This document shows positions 49,920 to 58,400 of a DNA stretch of 64,000 nucleotides, piece after piece (the first letter of the stretch is position 1; every line of letters begins with the position of its first letter). The stretch spans positions 806,001 through 870,000 of the forward strand of contig CBDEUQ010000003.1 in the NCBI GenBank assembly GCA_965243325.1. The letters run 5' to 3'. Below the pieces are notes generated by a model. It was given only the letters and a program-made list of their open reading frames with translations. It was not told the DNA's origin and searched no databases. Origin of the DNA: JANQOH01 sp965243325 (GTDB lineage: Bacteria > Pseudomonadota > Alphaproteobacteria > UBA7887). The position numbers and the translations under genes were made by a program.

Positions 49920-50789
49920 ATGGCGTACAGGGACGCAACGGACAAGCGGCGCGCCCGCGACGAGGGGCGCCGGACCGCCGGCGCGCCGCGCAACGCGGAC
50001 CCGGAGAAGGCGAGGGCGCGCGAGCGGCAGCGTTCGCGCGAACGCACCGCCGAACGCCTCGCCCGGGGATTGTGCAGGACGTGCGGCCGGGAGCCGTCCG
50101 TCCCCGGACGCCGCGAGTGCGCGCCGTGCGCCGAGGTTCGGCGAGCGCGCCAGCGCGAGCGCTACAGGGAGGCCAGGGCCGCCGGCCAGCGCTACGGCGG
50201 ACGCGACCCGTCGACGTGCCGAGAGGCCGCGCGGCGGGCGCGGCAGCGGCGCCGCGAGGCAGGCCTGTGCCGGGCGTGCGGCGCGAGCCCGCCGGCCGAC
50301 GGTGCGATCCTGTGCGAGCCGTGCCTAACGATTCGGAGGGCCGCGGAACGGGCGGCGTACGCCGCGCGGAGATCTGCCGGCCTATGCACAGGCTGCGGCG
50401 CCGAGGCGGCCGACGGCGCGGCGCGGTGCGCCCGCTGCGCCGCGCGGCAGGCGGCGGGGGTGTCGCGGGAGAAGAAGAACGCGGCGAAGCGCCGGCGGTA
50501 CGTTCGAATGCGCGCCCGGCGCTTGTGCGTGTCGTGCGGCGCTCCGGCGCCGGGGGCGTCGCGGTGCGAGCCGTGCGCGCGGCTCTCGCGGGCGTGCTCG
50601 GACGCCTGGCGAGGCCTGCCGGCGTGGCCGGCGCGCTACACCGTGATCGAGATCGCGACGGGCGCCGATCACGGGACGTACGACAGCGAGGCCGAGGCCG
50701 CCGCCTGCCTCGCCTTCGCGAAGCTCTCGCGCGACGAGGTCGAGATCGTCGCCGACGAACCGCTCATTGCACGGTATGCCGCTATGTAG
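49920..50789 (+). CDS. Protein with four CxxC-CxxC zinc-ribbon modules
   Basis: A 289-residue, strongly basic protein. Four modules of the form L-C-x-x-C-G ... C-x-x-C occur: GLCRTCGREPSVPGRRECAPC, GLCRACGASPPADGAILCEPC, GLCTGCGAEAADGAARCARC and RLCVSCGAPAPGASRCEPC. They are joined by Arg-rich helices (RERYREARAAGQRY, AAERAAYAARRSAG, KKNAAKRRRYVRMRARR). The C-terminal 60 residues form a different small domain (ARYTVIEIATGADHGTYDSEAEAAACLAF). Four zinc ribbons and basic linkers suggest nucleic-acid binding. The family is not recognised. It lies in the mobilisation region upstream of a helicase. Confidence 0.75.
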   Translation: MAYRDATDKRRARDEGRRTAGAPRNADPEKARARERQRSRERTAERLARGLCRTCGREPSVPGRRECAPCAEVRRARQRERYREARAAGQRYGGRDPSTCREAARRARQRRREAGLCRACGASPPADGAILCEPCLTIRRAAERAAYAARRSAGLCTGCGAEAADGAARCARCAARQAAGVSREKKNAAKRRRYVRMRARRLCVSCGAPAPGASRCEPCARLSRACSDAWRGLPAWPARYTVIEIATGADHGTYDSEAEAAACLAFAKLSRDEVEIVADEPLIARYAAM

Positions 50790-50983
50790 AGCTCTACATA
50801 GCGGCGTATCTGGACGGAGCGCTACGAACGTTCGACGCTCGACGCTCTGCGGCCGCAACCGTGATACTGGACCACAGCCTGGCGCCGTGCTTGCCACCCA
50901 CACCCCGCGACTGGATGGTGATTCGAATGGGACGGGAAGAGGAAGCATTGCACCGCACAACATCACTACACGGCGGATGACCC

Positions 50984-53929
50984 GTGAATCGACCGAGTTT
51001 GGAAATTGCGGACACATTGTGTGAGACCAAGCGGACCGGCCTCGCCAGGATAGTGTTCGCAATCCTGCATCCGCGTCATGCCAGGGCGGGATGGGTGAAC
51101 GCCGAAGTGGTTCGGCTGCTGTTCGGTTCACGTCGCGCCGACATATCGCTGGGTGACGTGGATTTGGTCGAGGTAACGGGCGGGCGCGTCTATTCCAGCG
51201 TTCGGGTCCGCCATGCCGCAGGGACCGCGCAGTTTTCGGGCTTGGCACAAACGGAAGCAAACGCTTTTGCGGTTACGCTCGAATCTGCGAGATGCGACTG
51301 GTGGCGCCGTACGCTTGCGCTGCGGCGGGAAGCGCTCCGCGCCGTGCATGGCCGGCTGACGGACCTGGCCGATCCGCCCAGGTACCTTTCCGCCGACGCA
51401 CTTCGCGATCTCGAGGCCGAGGCGCAAAGGGCCGCCGCCGGATTCGCGGCGCGGTGGCCGGAAGCACTGTCGGAAGCTCCCGACGTCCGAATGCTGCGGG
51501 GTATTCTCGGGTTTCTGGCAGCGTCGGGCGACATCAAGGCGAAGGCCAACGAGGCGTTCGTCGTCAACGAGTTGGTCCGCTCGCGCGAATTCTTCGACCG
51601 CATCGAGGCCCGTCCGCTCACGCAGGAACAACGCAGGGCGGTGGTGATCGATGAGTGCCGCAACCTCGTTGTCGCCGCGGCCGGCAGCGGCAAGACCTCG
51701 GTGATCGTAGCCAAGACGGGCTGGCTCGTCCGAAAGGGGTATCGCAAGCCCTCCGAACTGCTGCTTCTCGCCTTCGCGCGCGATGCTCGGCAGGAGATGG
51801 AAGAACGGATCAAAAAGCGCCTTGGCACCGCAATTGGGCGCGACATCACCGTGCGCACCTTCCACAGCCTCGGCATGGCGATCATTGGAGAAGCCACAGG
51901 TAAAGCCCCTGCGCTCGCCACGACGGCAGAAAACAACCGCGCCCTGTTCGACCTGCTCAAGAAAATCGTGGCGGATCAGCTTACCGACCCCGGCCTTTCG
52001 GCCACGCTGGTTGAATGGTTCCGGGACGGCTTCGCGCCATACAAGAGCCAGCAGGAGTTCAGAAACTGGGGCGAGTACTACGACTATATCCGGAAGTTCG
52101 ACATCCGCTCTCTGAAGGGCGACGTGGTGCGCAGCTTCGAGGAATGCGAGATTGCGAACTTTCTCTACCTCCATGGCATCGCCTACGAGTACGAAGCCCC
52201 GTATGAGCATGATCTGGCGACGTCGGAGAAGCGCCAGTACAAACCGGACTTCCTTCTTCCTGAGCACGGCATCTATATCGAGCACTTCGGGGTAGACGCC
52301 TCCGGGAACACGGCGCCTTTCGTCGACCGCGAGCAATATTTGCGAGACATCGAATGGAAACGCCGCGTCCACGCCAAGCACGGCACCGTCCTGATCGAGA
52401 CCTTCAGTTACGAAAGGGCCGGCGGCAGGCTGCTCGGAAACCTGATGGAGAAGCTTGAGTCCCACGGGGTGGCCCACTCGCCAATCTCGGGCGGGGACGT
52501 GTTCAAGGCTCTTGAGCGACAGGGGCGGATCGACCCGTTCACGCGTTTGGTGGCGACATTCCTGCAACACTTCAAGGGTAGCCGGTTGTCCCTTGCCGAC
52601 GTTGCGGAGCATGCCCGCACCCACCGCGACCGGAAGCGGGCGGAGGCGTTTCTCTCGGTGTTCCGGCCGATCTTCGACCGCTATCAGGATACGCTCGCCC
52701 GCGCCGGGGAAATCGACTTTCACGACATGATCAACCGAGCGACCGATCTCGTGGAGGCAGGACGTTACCGAAGCCCGTTCGGATATATCCTGGTCGACGA
52801 ATTCCAGGACATCTCGCTGTCCCGCGCGAGGCTGCTGAAGGCGATGCTCGACAGCTCGCCGGGATCCCAGTTGTTCGCGGTGGGCGACGACTGGCAGGCG
52901 ATTTTCCGGTTCGCCGGCTCTGACATCGGGGTCCTGCGGGAGTTTGGCGACCATTTCGGCGCGTTCGAGCGCATCGACCTCCCAACGACGTTCCGCTGCG
53001 CCGACCGCATCGCGACGGTCGCCGCCGAATTCGTGCTGCGCAACCCTGAGCAAATCCGCAAGGCGGTCCGCGCGACGCGCAAGGTGGTTGGGCCTGCGGT
53101 TTGTATCGGGCTTCAGGGTGAGCACGAACTCTCTCTTCTGAAGGAGGCTCTCGACCGAATCGCGGAAGACGCACGCCGATACGACGGTGCGTCCGAGGTG
53201 CTGCTCATAGGCCGCTACCGCCATATGGAGCCCCGACATCTGGGGGCGCTGCCGAAACAGTTTCCGGGACTGCGCTTCGCCTGGAAGACAGTGCACGGGT
53301 CGAAGGGTCTCGAGGCCGACTATGCGGTGGTCCTCGGTCTCCACTCGGGGAAGTACGGGTTTCCGGCCGAAATCGCCGACGATCCGCTGCTCGATCTGGT
53401 GCTGGCAGCGCCGGAAGCCCATCCGAATGCCGAGGAGCGGCGTTTGCTCTATGTGGCGATGACCCGGGCACGCCGGCGGGTGTACCTCCTGGCCGACGGC
53501 GGCCCACCGTCGGAATTCGTGACGGAGCTGATCGACGGTGGTTACGACGTCAGTGTCTTTGGCCGTCCGCCGGAGGGCGACGTGTCCTGTCCGCGATGTA
53601 CCGGCGGGCGGCTGGTGCGCCGCGAAAACGCCCGCAGCGGAGGCGTTTTCTACGGTTGCTCCAACTTTCCGCTTTGCGAGCACACAGTGTCTGCCTGCCC
53701 CCGCTGCGGAAACGGCCTTCCCGTCAAGTCCGGTGAGGCTTTCCGCTGTCGAGATTGCGGGGGGTCCATAGAGGGCTGTCCCGTCTGCGACGGCTGGCTG
53801 AACCCCAGAATGGGCAGGCGCGGCCGCTTCCTCGGTTGCTCGAATTACCCGCATTGCCACTACACACGAAACCTGTGGGACTCAAAAAAGCGGGTCGGCG
53901 CGGGACGGCGTGAAAGTGGAACAGCGTAG
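50984..53929 (+). CDS. UvrD/HelD-like SF1 helicase with nuclease-like insert and zinc ribbons
   Basis: A 981-residue protein. The N-terminal 200 residues resemble the helicase IV entry domain. The SF1 motor has Walker A A-A-A-G-S-G-K-T-S (about 230-238), VRTFHSLG, LVDEFQDIS (about 602-610), GDDWQAIFRFAGSD (about 633), WKTVHGSKGLEADYAVVLG and YVAMTRARRRVYLL. Between motifs is a segment, EYEAPYEHDLATSEKRQYKPDFLLPEHGIYIEHFG, that looks like a PD-(D/E)xK core. The last 110 residues hold topoisomerase-type zinc ribbons (CPRCTGGRLVRRENARSGGVFYGCSNFPLCEHT and CPVCDGW...FLGCSNYPHCHYT). Such proteins process DNA ends and some act in phage defence; its role here is not established. GTG 50984 is the start. 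Confidence 0.85.
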   Translation: MNRPSLEIADTLCETKRTGLARIVFAILHPRHARAGWVNAEVVRLLFGSRRADISLGDVDLVEVTGGRVYSSVRVRHAAGTAQFSGLAQTEANAFAVTLESARCDWWRRTLALRREALRAVHGRLTDLADPPRYLSADALRDLEAEAQRAAAGFAARWPEALSEAPDVRMLRGILGFLAASGDIKAKANEAFVVNELVRSREFFDRIEARPLTQEQRRAVVIDECRNLVVAAAGSGKTSVIVAKTGWLVRKGYRKPSELLLLAFARDARQEMEERIKKRLGTAIGRDITVRTFHSLGMAIIGEATGKAPALATTAENNRALFDLLKKIVADQLTDPGLSATLVEWFRDGFAPYKSQQEFRNWGEYYDYIRKFDIRSLKGDVVRSFEECEIANFLYLHGIAYEYEAPYEHDLATSEKRQYKPDFLLPEHGIYIEHFGVDASGNTAPFVDREQYLRDIEWKRRVHAKHGTVLIETFSYERAGGRLLGNLMEKLESHGVAHSPISGGDVFKALERQGRIDPFTRLVATFLQHFKGSRLSLADVAEHARTHRDRKRAEAFLSVFRPIFDRYQDTLARAGEIDFHDMINRATDLVEAGRYRSPFGYILVDEFQDISLSRARLLKAMLDSSPGSQLFAVGDDWQAIFRFAGSDIGVLREFGDHFGAFERIDLPTTFRCADRIATVAAEFVLRNPEQIRKAVRATRKVVGPAVCIGLQGEHELSLLKEALDRIAEDARRYDGASEVLLIGRYRHMEPRHLGALPKQFPGLRFAWKTVHGSKGLEADYAVVLGLHSGKYGFPAEIADDPLLDLVLAAPEAHPNAEERRLLYVAMTRARRRVYLLADGGPPSEFVTELIDGGYDVSVFGRPPEGDVSCPRCTGGRLVRRENARSGGVFYGCSNFPLCEHTVSACPRCGNGLPVKSGEAFRCRDCGGSIEGCPVCDGWLNPRMGRRGRFLGCSNYPHCHYTRNLWDSKKRVGAGRRESGTA

Positions 53930-54057
53930 GCGACGTTGACTGTGCGATCATTTTCGCGCGCCATGACTTTCACGGCTCAGTCCGCATTCAGTGCTTTGCT
54001 CAAGCACCTTGTCGGCGCATCCGCTGACACTGTCCATTGTTCGGCGCGCAGATTGAA

Positions 54058-54081
54058 CGCTGACCAGCGTGACAACGTCAC
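54058..54081. promoter_or_regulatory. Twin small palindromes upstream of the relaxase operon
   Basis: CGCTG-AC-CAGCG (54058-54069) and GTGAC-AAC-GTCAC (54069-54081) abut in the AT-richer 270-bp gap (53930-54198) between the helicase and the coiled-coil gene. They are candidate operator or transfer-origin sequences; nothing else is recognisable in the gap. Confidence 0.35.
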
Positions 54082-54198
54082 GATTCTCTTTAATTTCAAG
54101 GGCTCGAACGCCGCCGCCGCACGACACCGTGGATCGGGGAGCGGCGCCGGGGCCGGCAATGCCGACGTACCGTCCGCATGTCCGTAAGGGGGCGCGCC

Positions 54199-55305
54199 AT
54201 GACTTCCACTGACAACAAGGGCAACGAGCCGCCGGCGGCGGATGAGGATCGGGGTCTTCTGTTCGGTCTGACGAAGGACGAAACAGCGCCGGCGGGCGGC
54301 AGGCAGAAGCCGCGCCGCCCGCGTGCGGGCGCCTCGCCGCCGCCCGGGACCGCCCCGCCTGCGGCGGAGGGGCGCACGGAGCCGTTGGACCCTGCGGGCC
54401 GGCCCGGGGGGACGCCTGCATCGTCCGACGCGGTGCAGCGGCGGATTCTGGCCCTGCTGGAGGGTCTGGAGGCGAAGGTCGCGGCCCCGGCGGCCGGCGC
54501 GGCCGATCTTGCCGCGGCGGCCCGGACCATTGCCGGGCAGGCGGAGCAGATCGGCGCGGCGACCGAGTGGGTGAACGACATCAAGGCGGCGATTTCGGAG
54601 ATTCTGGCGTCGACCGGCAAGCAGATCGAGGGGCTGAAGGGCGGCCGGCACGATCTCGACGCGGCGGTGGCGCGGCTGAAGATACTGGAGCAGGGGCTGG
54701 ACCGGGTCGTGAGCACGCTCGACACCACCGCCAAGGGCCTCGACCGCAGATCGTCGGAGCTGGCGGCGGTCAAGCAGGAGCTCGCCGGGTACTATGGAAC
54801 ATGGATCTCCGAGGCGAAGGCCGGCCGCGCCGAGATGCAGGCGCTGTCGGCCCGGCTCGACGCGGGCGACCATATGGTGGCCCGGCTGGAGCGGCTTCTG
54901 GAGGGGTGGACCGATCGGACAGGGGAGGCCCTCGCCGGGAACGCAGCCGCGCAGCGCGTCTCCGCCGAGCAGACCTCCGGCGCCGCCAGGAAGCTCGAGA
55001 AGGCGGGCGCGGCGTTTCTGAAGCGCTTCGACGAGGGACGGTCGGAGGTGCGCGCGGCGATCCGGCGCGAGTTGACCTCGACGCGGCGCTGGACGACGCC
55101 GGCGCTGGTACTTGCCATGCCGCTGCTCGTGTTCGCGGGCGCCATGGGCCAGAACGAGTACGGCCTCATCAAGCGCTACGACGAAACCGGGGGTTGGAAG
55201 GACGGCGTGTGGGACCGCTACGGCGAGGAGGTCAAGGACTGCATGCTCGAGTCCTGGCAGACGGAGCAGGTGATCCGATGCACCTTCGCCGTCAAGCACC
55301 CGTGA
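54199..55305 (+). CDS. Coiled-coil protein with C-terminal membrane segment, relaxase-linked
   Basis: A 368-residue protein. The Pro/Ala-rich N-terminus (about 1-80) is probably disordered. A long heptad-type helix runs from about 85 to 285 (LALLEGLEAKVAA, AAISEILASTGKQIEGLKGG, LDRVVSTLDTTAKGLDRRSSELAAVKQELAGYY and on). One hydrophobic helix follows (WTTPALVLAMPLLVFAGAM, about 301-319), then a 50-residue tail with two cysteines. ATG 54199 (MTSTDNK) has GGGGGCG upstream; ATG 54178 is possible. It lies 106 bp before the relaxase on the same strand, so it may be a transfer accessory protein that tethers the relaxosome at the membrane; this is inference. Confidence 0.7.
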   Translation: MTSTDNKGNEPPAADEDRGLLFGLTKDETAPAGGRQKPRRPRAGASPPPGTAPPAAEGRTEPLDPAGRPGGTPASSDAVQRRILALLEGLEAKVAAPAAGAADLAAAARTIAGQAEQIGAATEWVNDIKAAISEILASTGKQIEGLKGGRHDLDAAVARLKILEQGLDRVVSTLDTTAKGLDRRSSELAAVKQELAGYYGTWISEAKAGRAEMQALSARLDAGDHMVARLERLLEGWTDRTGEALAGNAAAQRVSAEQTSGAARKLEKAGAAFLKRFDEGRSEVRAAIRRELTSTRRWTTPALVLAMPLLVFAGAMGQNEYGLIKRYDETGGWKDGVWDRYGEEVKDCMLESWQTEQVIRCTFAVKHP

Positions 55306-55411
55306 GCCACCGCCGGCAGGATCACGCTCCACCAGGGGAGCGAACGAGAGTCGGTCCGGACCGGCAACGGTCGGCGCGGCGATCCGTGTCGCGGCGAGCT
55401 GAGGCGCTCCG

Positions 55412-58400
55412 GTGGTCGCGAGCCTGACCGAACTCGGCTCGGCCGCCACGACGGTGGCGTACTTCGAGCGCGAGGGCTACTACGCGAAGAACGACCCCCG
55501 GCACCGGCGGGCGAGCTTCTGGCACGGCGAGGGGGCGGCGGCGCTGGGCCTGCCGCGGCACGTCTCGGCCAGGACCTTCGAGCGCGTCCTCGCCGGCTAC
55601 GTGCCGGGGACGGAGATCCGCCTCGGCCGTGCGCGCGACGGCGAGCACGAGCACCGCCCGGGGCTCGATCTCACGCTGTCGGCGCCGAAGTCCGTGTCGC
55701 TGGAGGCGCTGCTCTACGGCAACCGGCGGGTGCAGGGAGCCCACGACGCGGCGGTTCGCTCGACGCTGGACTGGATCGAGGCAGCGCTGTTGCAGACGCG
55801 CGGCTACGATCCGGCGACGCGGCGGCGCCCGCGGGTGGCGGCGGACGGCCTGGTGGCGGCGGGGTTCCGGCACCTGACGAGCCGGGACCAGGACCCGCAG
55901 CTGCACACGCACTGCATCCTCGCCAACATGACGCGCAACCGGGCCGGCGAGTGGCGGAGCATGGAGCCCACGGAGATCCGCCGCAACGTGAAGCTGATCG
56001 GCGCCTACTACCGCCAGGAGCTGGCGCGGCGGCTGATCGCGCTGGGCTTCCGCCTGGAGGCGACGATGATCGGCGGGGTCCCGGGCTTCGAGATTGCCGC
56101 CTATCCGCGCGAGATGCTGGATGCGTTCTCGTCGCGGCGTCGCGAGATCCTTGCCTGGCTGGAGGCGCACGGTCTTCCGTACAGCTCGGCGCTGACGCAG
56201 CAGGCGGCGCTGATCACCCGCAAGCGCAAGGTCGACAGGGATATCGACACGCTGAAGGCGGAGTGGAAGGCGCGGGCGGAGGGGATTGCCCACGACCGCG
56301 CCCCCGCCCGGCCGGGTCGCGAGCGCGCCGGGCGCCGGTCGCGACGGACGTCCCCGGGCCGGCCCTATGTGCGGACGGAGGAGGCGTTGCGGCCCGGGCC
56401 CGCGGGGCTCGGCGTCCGCGAGATCGTGTGGCGGGCGGTGGACCATCTCGCGGAGCGCGCGTCGGTGTTCCGGGAGAGGGACATCCGGGCGATCGCGCTG
56501 AGCCACGCGCCGGGCCGGCACGAACTCGGGGAGATCGACGCGGCGGTGACGGGCCTGCTGGCCGACGGCCACCTGGTGGAGGCCGGGGTGCGGGGCGGGC
56601 GCGCCTTCGTGACCGACGCCGCGCTGCGCTCGGAGCGCGAGATCGTGGCCCGCATGCGCAACGGGATCGGCGCCGCGGAGGCGTTGACGGACGAAGCGCG
56701 CGTATCGCACCGGATGGCGCGGACGTCTCTCACCGAGGGGCAGAGGCGGGCGGTGCGCACGATCCTGCTGTCACGCGACCGGATCGTCGCGGTGCAGGGC
56801 GCGGCGGGGACCGGCAAGACGACGATGCTGCGCGAGGCGCTGGGCCTGATCGGCGAGCGGACGGCGGTACTGCTGGCGCCGTCGGCGGCGGCGGGCCGGG
56901 TGCTGGCGGACGAGACCGGCGCCAGGGCGCGCACCCTGCAATGGTTCCTGACGCGCTACGGCGACATCGGCAATGCGGAGAAGATGGCGAGCGCGCGGCG
57001 CGAGCACGAAGGCTCGGTGCTGGTGCTGGACGAGGCGTCGATGACGTCGACGGCGCAGATGGAGCTCCTGATGCGGATTTCGGAGCGGCTGCGCATCGCG
57101 CGGCTGGTGCTGGTCGGCGACCGCGGCCAGCTGCGCGCGGTCAGTGCCGGCGAGCCGTTCCGCGCCCTGCAGGACGCGGGCATCGCGACGGCCGGGATGG
57201 ACGAGATCCTGCGCCAGCGCGATCCCGGCCTCAAGCGTGCCGTGGAGGCCCTGCAACAGGGCCGGGTGGCGGAAGCGGCACGGGGGCTGGGCGAGGTGCG
57301 CGAGGTGCCGCACGAGGAGCTGGGCGCGGAGGCGGCCCGGCTCTGGCTCGCGCTCGACGCGGAGCGGCGCGCGGCGACGGCGATCATCGCGCCCACCCAC
57401 TTCATCCGTGCGGAGATCCACCACGCGGTGCGCGAGGCGCTGGGCCGGGAGGGAGTGTTGCACGGCCGCGAGATCGAGATCGAGCGCTATGTGAACCGGC
57501 ACCTGACGGCGGCCCAGAGGGCGGACGTCCGCAACCACGAGCCGGGCGACGTGGTGATCTTCCACTCGCGGGTGCCGCCGCTGCGGGTGGACGAAGGGGA
57601 TGCCTGCCGAATCGTCCGCGCCGACGACGGGTTCGTCTTTCTGGAACACGCCTCCGGTCGCACGGTCCGCATCCGGCCGGGCGACGGCTGGGTGCGCTAC
57701 CGCTTCGGGGTCTACGAGACGGCGCGCATCCGGATCCGGGCCGGCGACCGGGTCCGCTGGACCCGGAACGACAAGCGGCGCGGTCTCGTCAACGGAGGGG
57801 AGGCTGTAGTGCTCGGGATCGATTCCCGCCGGGTGCGGTTCGACCTCGGCGGCGGAACGCCGCTGTCGCTGGCCCGCGACGACCCGCAGCTCCGCCACAT
57901 CGACCACGCCTGGAGCACGACGGTGCACGGGGCGCAGGGCATGACGCGGGACGCGGCGATCGGCGTGCTGGACACTGGGCACGGCCGGCTGACGGGGCTG
58001 GCGGGGCTCTACGTGGAGGCGAGCCGGGCGCGGGACCGCTTCGTGCTGGTGACCGACAACCGCGAGAGCCTGGAGGAGGCGCTGGAGGAGAACGACGGCG
58101 CGCGCCTGACCGCGCGGGAGGCGGTGGGAGAGGCCGGCCGGCCGGCCCGTCCGGCGGATGCGGCGGCCTGGATGCTGCGCGATCTGCGGGACGACTGGCG
58201 CGCGCTGCTGGCGCGGGCCGAGGCGCAGAATGCCGGGATCGACCGCATGGACGGCTACGCCCGGATCGTGACCGGCGTGGAGGCGCTTGCGAGCGGCCCG
58301 GATCTGCCGCCGGAGATGCAGGGCTTCGTCGAAGAGGTGCGGCGGCGGGACGCCCGCATCGTGGAACGGCGGCGCGACGCGCTCGCCTTCGTGCACGAGG

